Shown: positions 12,024 to 22,549, counted from the first letter of the stretch. The stretch: DNA of 64,000 bases from Ctenosaura bakeri (GCA_948474755.1 CAOLHI010001036.1:391039-455038), one strand, 5' to 3'. A program made the numbers and translations. Notes: generated by a model from the sequence alone, not told the origin.

Positions 12024-12723
12024 TTGTGTATTCCCGCACGTATGATTTGGCCAAGTTCCTGGCCACACAATTACAAACCCATATTGAGCGAACCTCCCAC
12101 CATATCAACTCACTTTATAGAAAAGATCAGCAACCTCAAACTCAAACCCGGAGATAAACTGGTCAACTTTGATGTGGTCTCCCTGTTCACCAAAGTTCCC
12201 ATAGTGAACACCATTGCACTCATCAACCAGATTTTTCCCAAAGACAACACGGTCCTGTTTCAACCTTGTCTCACTATAAGCTACTTCCAGTGGGACAATG
12301 AGTTCTATGAGGTCACCATGGGAAGCATGCTCAGCCCCATGGTAGCAAATTTTTACATGAACACTTTGAAAAGCAAGCCTTGGAAACCACATCAAAAAGT
12401 CCACTTTATAGTTCCTTTATGTGGATGACGCTTTCACCATTTGGAGCCATGGAGAAGAACTGACCATGTTTCTGGACCATCTGAACTACATCCACCCAAA
12501 CATCTAATTTACCATGGAAAAAGAAAATGAAGGAAGACTACCATTTCTGGATGTCCCAGTCATCTGCAAACCTAACCAACATTTGGTCCACACAGATTAC
12601 AGAAAACCTACACACACTGACAGATACCTACATAAAAACTCCAACCATTACCAAGGACTAAAAAGGAGCACAATAAAAACTCTGATAGACCACACAAATG
12701 AATCTGTGAACCCCACCTCCTAA
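12024..12723 (+). pseudogene. Penelope reverse transcriptase remnant
   Basis: The first frame (12024-12428) reads ISNLKLKPGDKLVNFDVVSL followed by FTKVP. This is Penelope RT motif A, with the catalytic Asp in 'FDVVSLFT'. Further on come the motif B segment 'EVTMGSMLSPMVANFYM' and then a frameshift. In the shifted frame the catalytic box Tyr-Val-Asp-Asp is at 12418-12429, followed by AFTIWSHGEEL. The third segment (12514-12723) contains 'GRLPFLDVPVICKPN', 'TDYRKPTHTDRYLH' and 'SNHYQGLKRSTIKTLI', all typical of Penelope RTs. The catalytic Asp residues survive, but the frame is broken at about 12405 and again by stops near 12507 and 12721. The N-terminal part of the usual 800-residue protein is absent. 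It is a retroelement relic, not a host gene. Confidence 0.85.
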
Positions 12724-12897
12724 AAGATGGACTGAATCATCTAAATTGGGCTTTACAGACCAATGATTACTCTGGTTCAGACATCAGAAGAGCCTCAAGA
12801 CCTGGAAAAAACCACAGAAGTGAAGATAAGCAGCCAACCAAAGGGAATGTATTTTTACCATACATCAAAGGGATCACTGACCACATAGGCCATTTCT

Positions 12898-13343
12898 GCA
12901 CGGGACGAGGGAATCACCCCATGACGCTACTCACCAGACTTTTGGGCTCCCCGGTCTGGTCTACGCTTCTCTAGAGCAGCGCATGGCCGCTGCTCCGCAC
13001 TCTTCCAGGGACGGAAATGGCGGCTTCTGGTTGGCCGAGGGTCTCAACCAACCACTGAAGCTCGCCAGCCTAAAGCCCACCCCCGGCAGATCGCAGGCTT
13101 GCACCAATGCAAGCCTGCGAATCTGTATATGGGAACAGGCTCACAGTGGCACGCTCTGTGCTTTTGAAAGACCTGTTTTTAGCGGTCTTTCAAAAGCACG
13201 CTGGACGACCACTTGGGGTTGTTCTGGAGCGGGCTGGGATGAGGATCTACATTAAGTAGGTCTGACCCAGTCCACTCCCAGGTGCAGACGTCCTCCTTGG
13301 AGGATGCTCTGCCCCGTGTTAAAAACCTTGTGTGGAAATGGCC
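12898..13343 (+). mobile_element. MITE family B, copy 1 (inside Penelope)
   Basis: The termini are GGCCATTTCTGCACGGG at the left and TGTGGAAATGGCC at the right, flanked by ATA on both sides (12895-12897 and 13344-13346). Inside are a palindrome around GCAGGCTTGC...GCAAGCCTGC (near 13093-13118) and a perfect 16-bp-arm hairpin (13158-13199). The sequence is GC- and CpG-rich compared with the Penelope host. Short open frames through it have no domain. Confidence 0.75.
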
Positions 13344-13439
13344 ATAGGGAAAGTGAAGAAGAAACATAACCTCCAAACAATCTACAGACTGACCAAGAAA
13401 ATTCAACAAATGCTACATTCAGCAAAGGACAAGAAAGAT

Positions 13440-13807
13440 TTTCTAACTTCTGCTAGAGTTTACTGCATACCTTGCAGCTGTGAGTAGGTCAACATAGGGA
13501 CCACAAAATGCAACATCAGAACATGAATTAAAGAACATGAAAGACACTGCAGACTGATCCATCCAGAAAAATCAGCAGTAGCAGAACATGTTATAAACCA
13601 ACCTAGACACAGAATGATATTTAAAAACACAGAAATTCTGGACCATTCTGACAACTACTATGTCAGACTATATAAAGAGGCCATTGAAATCCACATACAC
13701 ATGGACAATTTCAACAGGAAAGAAGAAACTTGGAACGTAAACAAAATTTGGCTACCAGTGCTGAAGAACACTAAAATCAAAATTCAAAAACAGGCCAATG
13801 GACACCA
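13440..13807 (+). pseudogene. Penelope GIY-YIG endonuclease remnant
   Basis: The frame reads VYCIPCSC, then a stop, then VNIGTT. This is where an intact Penelope endonuclease has the GIY-YIG-type core (usually C-G-K-x-Y-I-G-T-T). A stop codon therefore sits in the catalytic motif and Tyr has become Asn. Downstream are 'KEHERHCRLIHPEKSAVAEH', 'FKNTEILDHSDNYYVRLYKE' and 'NRKEETWNVNKIWLPVLKN', all recognisable as the Penelope C-terminal endonuclease. The MITE at 12898-13343 separates it from the RT. In an active element this domain nicks target DNA for target-primed reverse transcription. This copy cannot. Confidence 0.8.
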
Positions 13808-13984
13808 CCCAGACTCTGGGGGTCCCGCTACAGGAAACAATACAATGGATTGCTAATGTACTTAATGCACCATTATGCATATCCCCTGATTAACAATACA
13901 ACCCTGGGGGTTATCCCATTTAACAATATACCATCACACAGGCCAACTGTAACACATGCAAATTGCTTCCTCCCACCCAGAGAC

Positions 13985-14124
13985 TACACAATTATATATA
14001 CTCTGTCTCACTTCCATGCCCTCAGATCCTCTGAAGATGCCAGCCACAGACGCAGGTGAAACATCAGGACAAAATACTAATAGAACACAGCCTCAAAGCC
14101 CGAAAAACCCACAGCAACCTATCC
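13985..14124 (+). repeat. Penelope pLTR (right end), hammerhead-like core
   Basis: This is the inverted counterpart of 11863-12010. It contains CTGAAGA (about 14032) and, 19 nt later, GAAAC (about 14058). They are separated by a segment that pairs poorly in this copy. CUGANGA...GAAAC is the core spacing of a hammerhead ribozyme, and Penelope pLTRs are known to carry such motifs. In this copy stem II is weak, so activity is doubtful. Confidence 0.5.
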
Positions 14125-14996
14125 TTGCTATTTTCGCTTATTAGTATGTCATCTGCATATCTTAAATGGTTGATTTTTTCCTCCAATTTACATGCTCCCT
14201 TCCTCCAAGTCTAATCCTGCTTTATGTATGATAGTTGCAGTGTACAAATTAAATAAATAGGGTGATAAAATACAGCCTTGTCTGGCCATCTTGCCAACTG
14301 GAAACCATTATGTTTCTCCATATTCTGATCCAGTGTTAGCATCTTGTCCTGAGTACAGGTTACATATCAGGACAATCAAATGAGACACATCCATTTCTTT
14401 AAGAATGATCCATAATTTTTCATGATCTACACAATCAATGGCTTTGCTATAATCCATAAAGCATTGGCTGATTTCTTTCAGAAATTATTTGATGCATTCC
14501 ATTACCCAATATATTTTGCAATATGAGCCCTAGTGCCTTTTCTTTAACTGAACCTAGCTCAGATATCTGACACTTCTTGCTCCATATAGGGTAAAAGTCT
14601 TTGCTGTAGAATTTGGAACATCACTTTGCTTGCAGGGGAAATTAGTGCAACGGTCCTTTGGTTCCTGAAATCACTATTGTCTTCTTCTTGGACACTGGAA
14701 TGTATGTTGAACATTTCTAGTCTAGGCCATTGTTTTGCTTTCCATATTTGTTGACAGATTTTAGTTAGAACTGGGGTAGATTCTGTCTTGATATCTTGAT
14801 ATCTTGATATTTTGGTATCTATTGGTATATCATCTCTTCCTGGTGATGCATTTCTCCCAGACGCTCCGAGTGCTTTCTAAAATTGTAGGTTCATTTTCAT
14901 ATGATTCTCCCATGAATGAATCTGTCATTCTTTCTTCTCTTTTATATAGTTTTTCACTGTACTGTCCCCATCTTCTTTTTATTTGTACTTGGTCAT

Positions 14997-15556
14997 TGTC
15001 CTATCTCAGCCCTGGCACAGCAGATAAATCAAACAAAGCAAACGGAATATCTTCCAGCTTGTTACTGGCTTCCAGGCATTAAGCAAGGAGTCATAAATAA
15101 AGTCCAACATAAACAAAGTCCAGCAGGGTTTCACAGCAAGGGAGTGTCCAAGGTCAATCTGAGCTTTTGTCAAGGCATCCAGCAAGGTAGTAGGTTAGAT
15201 AAGCTCTGACAACTCATGGAGGGGAAGGATGGCAGCTAAACAGGCCTAAAGCCTAGCGTAGTTGTGCCTTGATTGATAGTTGCTGATTATAAATTCTGAG
15301 AAAGTGACCCTGGGTCTCTCTTTGTGCTGTGTGAAGCTGGGTCTAGGTAAGTGTTCTTCTGTATCTGAAGAGGCAGGACTCCCTGTTGGAGCTGGCACTG
15401 CCCTCTGTTCTGTTTCTGGCACTGTAACCTCTTTCTGTACAGCAGCTCCTGGCATGCCCCCTGTTTCAGTCTCTGGCATGCCCTCTGCTTCAGACTCTGA
15501 GTCAGAGTCCATGCTCTGGAAGCAGGGCATGACAGCCACATAATGTGTTTTCCTGC
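14997..15556 (-). mobile_element. 560-bp inserted element with acidic ORF
   Basis: The insert sits in Bov-B between two copies of TGGTCAT (14990-14996 and 15557-15563). Read on the minus strand, it holds an open frame of about 105 codons running from 15563 to 15246, so it begins in the target duplication. The product is rich in Glu/Asp/Ser ('SMDSDSESEAEGMPETETGG') and ends in '...SNYQSRHNYARL'. A T-rich stretch with repeated GGACTTTG/GACCTTGG motifs follows. The inner end GATAGGACA could be an LTR-like CA end, but no TG start is placed correctly. The same architecture recurs at 57400 and 59116. I read it as an LTR-retrotransposon relic or solo LTR of unknown family. Confidence 0.5.
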
Positions 15557-15690
15557 TGGTCATAGAGCATTCCCATTCTTGGTTTAAATTTCTCTTTTAT
15601 TTCTCAGATCCTGTGGAAGAGGTCTCTTGGTCTTCCTTTTTTGTTGTCAGGCTTTGCTTCTCTGCATTAATTATCATAGCAATCTGTGTC

Positions 15691-16944
15691 TTCCATGAAA
15701 GATCCTGGCCTCAACCTTGCCAAGGTTAGTAAATAAAAATGTCCCACTAGAACAATTAACTGATAAATTGGGCCATCAGTGTCATCATTAAGTTTAGCTT
15801 GATCAAATGGTTATTTTAGTACTACAACAGCTGGATGACTAGAAAGTCTTCATCCCTCCTTTATGAAGGTCTCCTATCTTTTGGCAACTGTATTGTTATC
15901 AATCTGAATTTAAGAAATGTGCTTTTCTTTTTTAAACCTCTATGTTGCATACACTGTATAGAAGTAACACAGAAGCAGAAGAGATGTACATCTCTCTCAT
16001 TATTTCCTAAGGAGGGAATTCTTTTTTTGAGGGAAAGTAATATCCCCCAAAGTAAGGAAATTTGGAACACAGATCATCCCCCTCTCTATGGCAAAACATG
16101 GGGACATCAATAGACCCTTCTTGTACCTTATAATGTCTTATAATGACTGTTTCATTCTCACATGCAAGGATGAATAATCACCACAGTCTTTTCTCTGCTG
16201 TGGGGGGAAAAAAAAGACTATTCTTCCACAGTATTTTGTCAAGATCCAAATTTCCTTAAATGTTAAGGAGGAATTACTCCGTAGAGAAAAATGTGGGGGC
16301 TGATTGGTGCAAAACCCCTTTTTTATGCACATCTCCTCCCCCCCCGACAGGATTTCGGCACAGGAACCAGTTTTCTTTGACAAAATAATTCCATAACAAC
16401 GTTTGGTAGCTTCAAACACTAACCAGTGTGCAAAAGTCGCTTTGGTGTATCAACTTTCCAAACATGGTTTCCTGGCTATCAGAAAACCTGTTTTTCAAAC
16501 TGGAAGTAAATGATCATGAATATTCTTTCCAACCCCAGTACACAGTACAGTATAATCCCAATAGGTGCCCCACACCCCCTATTTGGCATATCTCCAAGTG
16601 CATTGCTAATACTAGCATCTACAAACAGCAGATTTGTAGTAAAGTCTTGTGCATGCTTAGACCATCATAGCTAGTCTAGCCCAATCTGTTTGATTAATAT
16701 TTGAGGAACAGAAGTCTCATGTTGAATGGGCTTGGTTGTGGGTAGGTCAAATTTATAAGATTCCACTTATAAGCATGAAGTTAATTGCATCCATAGAGAT
16801 AAAGGTATCTTCCCTCCAACTGCTTGTTTTACTGTTTTTCTTTTCATTCAGAAAGAGAGAGAGAAAAAGAGAAGGTACAAGATTGACATCTTACTCCACT
16901 CATAAGCAGCCTCCTCTGGGAAAATAAATATTCACATTTAATGA
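15691..16944. other. unique non-coding sequence
   Basis: No gene or clear repeat is found in this stretch. A C-rich run lies near 16339-16345 and a purine-rich patch near 16850-16880. Confidence 0.5.
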
Positions 16945-17190
16945 TAATATTTATTTCTTACCTGCTTCTCCCCAAGGCCCAAGGCAGGGGACAAAAATAG
17001 ATTAAGGTATAACATATATCAGTTGAGAACAGAACAATTAAAATAATAGTTAAATCATCCTGAAAGAGAAAGATAACACAATTAACTTAAAAACAGACAA
17101 TTCATATTTAAAATTCATTGTTCAAATTCACAATTTAAAATCATCAGGATAGGCCTGCCAGAACAGACTCTCTGAAACAACATCAGAGAT
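16945..17190 (-). mobile_element. LINE 3' tail fragment
   Basis: The block TATTTATTTCTTACCTGCTT, then CTCCCCAAGG, then AAGGCAGGGGACAA, resembles the reverse complement of LINE 3' ends that finish '...ccttgagtcc...ggcgggatataaataaa'. An A/T-rich segment follows with no coding potential. It is similar in layout to 31425 and 39035. Confidence 0.4.
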
Positions 17191-18069
17191 GGGGTGCAGA
17201 TCTTTCACGGGAGAAAAAAAGAAAGTAAAGAATATTCACAGGTCTTTTTCCCCATCTTTGGCACATCTGGACATGACATTGAAAGGAAATAGTTGACCAC
17301 TGGGATATTATTGTGCATTTTTGAACTTTTGTGATAAAAAAGAAAATGAAAGAAAGCAACAAAAGGGAAAAAGAAAGAAAGAAATGTTTGTGCAAATCCA
17401 TGAAAGAGACTAGGACTAAACTGCCAGAACAAAGGAACAACACACAGCCTATTTCTGTGTAACACATATGGCTGGTGAAGCTTTCCTGTCCCTGACGGTG
17501 AATGTGAATATAGCGGAGAGTGGCGGGCGGTGGAGTGAGGAAAAGAGAGAGAGGAGGGAGGGAGGGAGGAAGAATGTCTGCTCTTGATCTGGGAAGAGAG
17601 GGAAAGGAAGAATGAATGGTATAGGTGGAGGGAAAAAGAAATCACTGAGAAAGAAAAAATGTGGAAAGTGTAGTTGCCAATGTCATACTCAGGATTGAAA
17701 AAATGTTTTTAAGTAATTTAAATTAATTAATCCATTAACCCAAGTAACCCCAAGGTACATGACCATAAGGTCCACTTAGTATGCATGCCAAGTTTCAACT
17801 GCCTAGGTTTCACAGTCTTGGGGCTATGGCAGAGACAGACAGTCAAAATGGACCATCTTTTGTTAGCAATTCCTAGCTGGATCTTTAAAGAAGTCACATC
17901 ACTTATAAAGGGAAAGAATCTGCCATTGATATTGAAGTCTATCTCTTATTCCATCCCACAGGATGTGGACATGATGTTTAGAGGTTCCTTCCCTCAAGAA
18001 ACATATTCCAGGATGGGAAGTGTTCTACTAACACTGTGTCCTACAGGTGTATGTGGAGAGTTATGGTTA
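17191..18069. other. non-coding sequence with purine-rich strand bias
   Basis: From 17330 to 17390 and from 17530 to 17660 the plus strand is strongly purine-rich (GAAA and GGGA motifs). The minus-strand 146-codon frame (17645-17205) is just Ser/Phe/Leu-rich translation of this bias. A run of three GGG triplets with flanking GG pairs (17553-17569) could form a G-quadruplex. Confidence 0.5.
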
Positions 18070-20340
18070 AATTTTGTCCACTTCGAAGTCTGGTGACTCT
18101 ACGTAAGACAGATCTCTTAGACCCCCTGTTGAAAACAGCCCTGCTCAACTACTGCAAGCTCAGGGTTGTGACTTTCTTGCTTGAGCCTTATCTGGGCCCT
18201 TTTCGCACGGGCTTTCTGTTGCGCGACAGCCCCCTGAGCCTCGCAGGAGTGGGAGTGTCGCTCTGCACAACGCCCTCCCACTTCCGCCACTCTCATGGGG
18301 CTGATGCTGCGTGAGCGCGTATTTTTTGATTTTCGCCTCAAAGCGAAAATCACCCGTGCTCGCGCAGCGCTCCTAGCGCCCACATGCACTTACCTCCTGT
18401 GCGGAGCATCGGGGAGGAGGCCAGGTCGCACTTCCTTCCCTCCGCCCCTGCAGAAGGAAGGGGCGGGACGGGGAGCTAGCGCGACGGACAAGACACCTCC
18501 TGCTTCGCGCACATGCGGGGGGGATGGACGCAACACCTCCTGCTTTGCGCGTGCGGGGGATGGACGCGAGAGCCTCCTGCTTCACAAGGGGGGCGGACGC
18601 GAGAGCCACTGCTGCCTCCGGGAGGCTGTCGCTTCCCCGCTCTTTCCTTCGCCTGCAGAAGGAAGGAGGGGGGAAATGGCAGCCTCCCAGAGAAGGCTTC
18701 TCGCGCGACCCACCCTCCCCCACTTGCGCTAGAATCCTCAATGCGAAAAGGGCCTTGGTCTTCCCCTTTTCCTGCTATCTCACACTTTACTGGTCATTAT
18801 TGTCTTTTCTAATGAGCGATGTCATCTTACCCAAAGTATGATAGCCTCAGTTTGATCATTTTGGCTTCTAGGGAGGGTCTGGGTTTGATTTTCTCTAGCA
18901 CCAGTCTACTGGGCATTTTGGCATTGCGTGGTATCTGTCGAACTCTCCTTCAGCATCCCATTTCAAATGAATTGATTTTCTTTCTGTCAGTTTTCTTCTC
19001 TGTTCAGCTTTCACAATCATACATGGATATCAGAAATATGATGATATCAACAATCCTGAGTCTGAGGAACTTGTTTAGTTCCTCCATAACTGTCCTTCTA
19101 AGTCCTGGTCTTCTTCAGATTGCTTGACTACAGCCTCTGATTTGATTTAGGATTGAGGCAAGGTATAGAAGGTCATTGATTATTTTAAAGTCTTCATCAT
19201 CCAATTTAAAGTTGTGCCAATCTTCTATGGTCATTATTTTTTTGTTTTCTTAATATTCATCAGTAACCCTGCTTTTACACTTTTTCCCTTGACTTTCCTC
19301 AATAGTCTTTGCTATTTTCTGCTAATAGTATAGTGTCATCTGTGTATTTTTAACTTGCTGATGTTTCTTCATTTCATTTCCACATCTCCTTCCTCCAAGT
19401 CTAATCCAGCTTTCCATATGATATGTTCTGCATATAAATTAAATATGTGCCTAAGGTGATAAAATGCAGCCAAGCCTGTCCTCTTGTGAATTGCAAGTCA
19501 TTCTGTTTCTCCATATACTGTTCTTTCAGTGGGGTCTTGTTCTGAGTATACATTATGCATCAGGACAATCAAAGGTTGTGGCACCCTCATTTCTTTTAGA
19601 GTGAGCTGTAGTATTTTTGTGATCTGCACAATCAAAAGCTTTACTGTAATTTATGAATCACATGGGAATTTTCTTCTGGAATTCCTTGGTGTGCAGCACT
19701 CTCCAACATATGTTTGTAAGATGAACCCTAGTGCCTCTTCCTTCTCTGAACCCAGTTTGGGCATCTGATATTTCTCATCTCATAAAAAGTAAAAGTCTTT
19801 CTTGCAGAATGTTGAGCATCATTTTTCTTGCATCGGAGATTAATGAAATGTACTGATGGTTATTACAATCCTTGGTGTCCCCTTTCTTGGAGATGGGAAT
19901 GTATATTGAGTGATTCCAATATATGGACCATTATGTGTGGGGTTTTTTTCATATTTGTTGTCAGATTTTAGTTAGAATTTGAATGGATTCTAGCTTTGTA
20001 GCTTGAAACAGCTCTATTGGTATGCCATTTGTTTCTGGTGATTAAGTTCTACTAGGTGCTTTGAGATCAGCTTCTACTTCCCTTTCTAAAACTATGGGTT
20101 AATTGATCAAAAGTTCCTTCCTTCCTGAATCTGTCATTCTTTCAGGAGGCACTGCACCTCTTTAATTACCCCGTGCAGAAATGGCCTTTATTTCCATATT
20201 GGTCACATAGCATCTCCACACTTGATTTGAATTTCTTTTTTATATCTCTGCTCTTGTGCAAAAAGTCTCTTGTTCTGTTATTGTTGTTGTTTTATTGTGT
20301 TGTCTTCTTCTATTTCTTTGCATTCAGAGAAGCTGGTTGA
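18070..20340 (-). mobile_element. Bov-B LINE copy 2, split by family A MITE
   Basis: A minus-strand Bov-B relic whose blocks match those of the copy at 11098. Examples are ATTATTGTCTTTTCTAATGA at 18798, the CCTTCCTCCAAGTCTAATCC block at 19388, and the RT catalytic box read from 19346 to 19332 as Tyr-Thr-Asp-Asp (Ala to Thr). The 3' end begins near 18070 and is interrupted at 18195-18754 by a MITE. Stops and frameshifts are everywhere and no ORF above about 100 codons survives. A MITE-like terminus is also embedded at 20169-20186. Confidence 0.75.
18195..18754 (+). mobile_element. MITE family A, copy 2 (long, CpG-rich)
   Basis: The ends are GGCCCTTTTCGCACGGGC and GCGAAAAGGGCC. An internal perfect hairpin TGATTTTCGC...GCGAAAATCA (18328-18353) marks the family. 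CpG density is far above the window average, with repeated GGACGCGAGAGCC-type units at about 18530-18610. It interrupts Bov-B between GAGCCTTATCT and TTGGTCTTCC. The long open frames on both strands (up to 145 codons) are products of GC-richness and have no domain. Confidence 0.75.
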
Positions 20341-21885
20341 GTGTCTTCCAACCTAGCAGTTTCCTATTCTGATCACATCTATTGTTCTATATTGGATTGC
20401 AGGACTGCAACATCCATCAGTGATAGCTATAATGAAAAGATTGTGACAAAGAAAAGAAAAGTTACAGGCTTCATGTTCTTTTCTGTGAAGGAAGTTACAT
20501 GGAAAGCTGTCACCAGCCATTACTATACTGTTGCTTTTCAGTTCTTCCTCGCCCCTGCCTAATTAAAATCCTATCTAGGATCAAGAAGATGATTATAAGC
20601 AGCTGTGGAAGAAAGAGAGGCATGCTTTCTTATGGAAGCTATGCATTAATAGAATTTATTTCAACTAACTCTTGCACTAGCCTGTAAATCAGAGTTGGGC
20701 AGTTTAAAGGATAATGGATGCTTTTGGTTCTCTAATAGAACTTAGGATGAAAGGAGGCTAAATCATCCTGAACATGGCCTATGAATGCTTTACTGTGCCA
20801 TTTTGACTCAGCTCAGTCTACAGTAGACCCTTTTAGCAATGGTTCACAAAGCCACCTCTCATCCAACTATTAAAAACAAAAGAGGATAAAAGTGAGAAAC
20901 CTTGAGTAAATCAGAAAAGCCCAGGCTTCCTCTATATTCCTCTGTTGTTCTTCTGGCTCACTCTTCCATGCATCCCGATCTTCTTCATGCATTCCATATT
21001 TCAACCAGTAATGGTTTCAGTTCCCTTGCTTCACTGCACATTTCCTATATCTCCATGCTGATGTGTGCATTTACAAAACATAGCCAGGAAATAAAGCTAT
21101 CTTGCTACAAATATGACAATATAAAGCTTTCTTCTCTCTCTCTTTCTCTGGCAGTAAGTTTTAGTCATGAAAGGACTGAATGCATAATTGCATCAATCTA
21201 TATTTTAGCTGGAAATGTTTAAAGATTGACTTCAGGGAGTATGCTCATGGGGCTGCCAACAAAATCAGACAGACTGACGGTCATTCTAGACAGGACCTTC
21301 TCACTGTTAGCCTCATATGCGTGGAACTCTCTAAAAAAGGATACACACATGACTCATTAATACTGACATTTAAACTGGCCTTAATCTAAATTTTACATTT
21401 TTCACTATATCATGATTTACATTGCTGCTGGGCTTAAATTGATGTTTCTTACTAATACAGATTGGTTTTCCTATTGGCTGCTGTTGACTTCAAGGGGACT
21501 GGTCCCTAAGCGTGCATAGAGCAGCAAAGTTAGACCTTCTGGTGAGGCAGGGAGAAACATCTTTTGTAGAGCAATGCCAGAACAATAACAGGTAGCCTCA
21601 TTCACATAAGACAATGAGCAATCTCACAGTTTCTTCATGCACAAAATTTCACACTCCCTTACTATTGCATTGCTGCATTCCTCCCCCACAGTGTTCCAGA
21701 AGTGGCATTGTCTGGGGACACTATATGGCAACTATCTACCACATGCACATATATCACTGGAGGAAAATATTTTTATGTCCATTCTTCCATTTGCCTTTCA
21801 GAAGTGGGAGTGGGGGAAAAAAACGGAATGAAATGAAAGTTACAAGTATAGAATGGGGGATGTGTGGTTAGATAGCAGTAAGTGT
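20341..21885. other. mostly unique non-coding sequence
   Basis: No gene is recognised. About 21230-21400 weakly resembles a LINE 3' coding end, with a plus-strand translation around DLLTVSLICVELSKKG; this is not firm. A short TCTC tract lies at 21136-21150. Confidence 0.45.
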
Positions 21886-22549
21886 GAAAAGGATTTAGAG
21901 TCTTGGTAGATCACAAGCTGAACATGAGTCAGCAGTGTGACACGGCAGCCAAGAAAGCCAATGCAATTCTTGGTTGCATCAATAGGAGTATGGTGTCTAG
22001 ATCGAGGGAGGTAATGGTACCACTCTATTCTGCATTGGTTAGGCCTCATTTGGAATGCTGTGTCCAGTTCTGGGCACCACAATTCAAGAAGGATGTCTAC
22101 AAGCTGGAAAGTGTCCAGAGGAGGGCGATCAAAATGGTGTAGGGTCTGGAAGCCATACCCTATGAGGAGCAGCTTAAGGAGCTGGGGATGTTCAGTCTTC
22201 AGAAGAGAAGGTGAAGAGGGGACATGATAGCCATTTAGAAGGAATGTCATGTTGAGGAGGGAGCAGGCTTGTTCTCTAGGGCTCCAGAGACTAGGACAAG
22301 GAGCAATGGATTCAAGCTGCAGGAAAGGAGATTCCACTTGAACCTCAGGAAGAACTTCCTGATAGTCAGAGCTGTTCAGCAGTGGAATATGCTGCCTCGG
22401 AGTGTGGTGGAGTCTCCTTCGTTGGAGGCTTTTAAGCAGAGGCTGGATGGCCATGTGTTGGGAATGCTTTGATGTGTGTTCCTGCATAGCAGGGGGTTGG
22501 ACTGGATGGCCCCTGGGGTCTCTTCCAACTCTATGATTCTATGACTCTA
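21886..22549 (+). mobile_element. CR1 LINE, 3' end
   Basis: The plus-strand translation in two frames gives the CR1 ORF2 C-terminus. The first is '[20 protein letters not shown]', then '[20 protein letters not shown]'. After a frame change come 'FKLQERRFHLNLRKNFL' and 'QQWNMLPRSVVESPSLEAFK'. The 3' end is the CR1 signature: a short UTR and octamer-type repeats of ATTCTATG (22528-22545). It is 5'-truncated, as most CR1 copies are, and interrupted by stops. The 215-codon frame on the opposite strand (22487-21840) is an antisense shadow. Confidence 0.9.

Larger units (their letters stand above)
11863..14124 (+). mobile_element. Penelope-like retroelement with inverted terminal pLTRs
   Basis: The element interrupts Bov-B and is flanked by a 10-bp target duplication TTGCTATTTT (11853-11862 and 14125-14134). 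Both ends carry the same roughly 110-140-bp sequence in opposite orientation. It starts AAAGTTGAAGGCTTTCAC at the left and ends GCCCGAAAAACCCACAGCAA at the right, matching the terminal repeats (pLTRs) of Penelope elements. Between them lie a reverse transcriptase remnant (12024-12723) and a GIY-YIG endonuclease remnant (13440-13800). That RT-then-EN order is diagnostic for Penelope. A MITE is inserted between the two domains at 12898-13343. Frameshifts, stops and loss of the RT N-terminus make it inactive. Confidence 0.85.
11098..15690 (-). mobile_element. Bov-B LINE, split by two later insertions
   Basis: A minus-strand Bov-B copy survives in three pieces: 11098-11862 (3' end), 14125-14996 and about 15557-15690. 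The 3' tail is seen as GTTGTCATTAACTGCCATCA at 11101 and a GGTGACCCTATGAATGAGA block. The reverse-transcriptase catalytic motif Tyr-Ala-Asp-Asp can be read from 14159 down to 14148. Bov-B is an RTE-clade retrotransposon common in squamates. The full-length element is about 3.2 kb with an endonuclease-reverse transcriptase ORF. Here only scattered RT segments remain, with frameshifts and stops, so it is dead. The interruptions are the Penelope-like element (11863-14124) and a 560-bp acidic-ORF element (14997-15556). Once they are removed, the flanking Bov-B blocks follow in the expected order. Confidence 0.8.

Noticed and set aside
17205..17645. 146-codon minus-strand Ser/Phe/Leu-rich frame
   Set aside because: It is the translation of the purine-rich plus-strand tract; low complexity.
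18295..18741. Overlapping frames of 145 and 122 codons and an apparent CpG island
   Set aside because: The block is bounded by MITE termini, and openness on both strands follows from GC content. There is no evidence of a promoter or protein.
21840..22487. Longest open frame of the window (215 codons, minus strand)
   Set aside because: It lies exactly antisense to the CR1 ORF2 end at 21886-22549, whose plus-strand product is recognisable. The minus frame has no domain.
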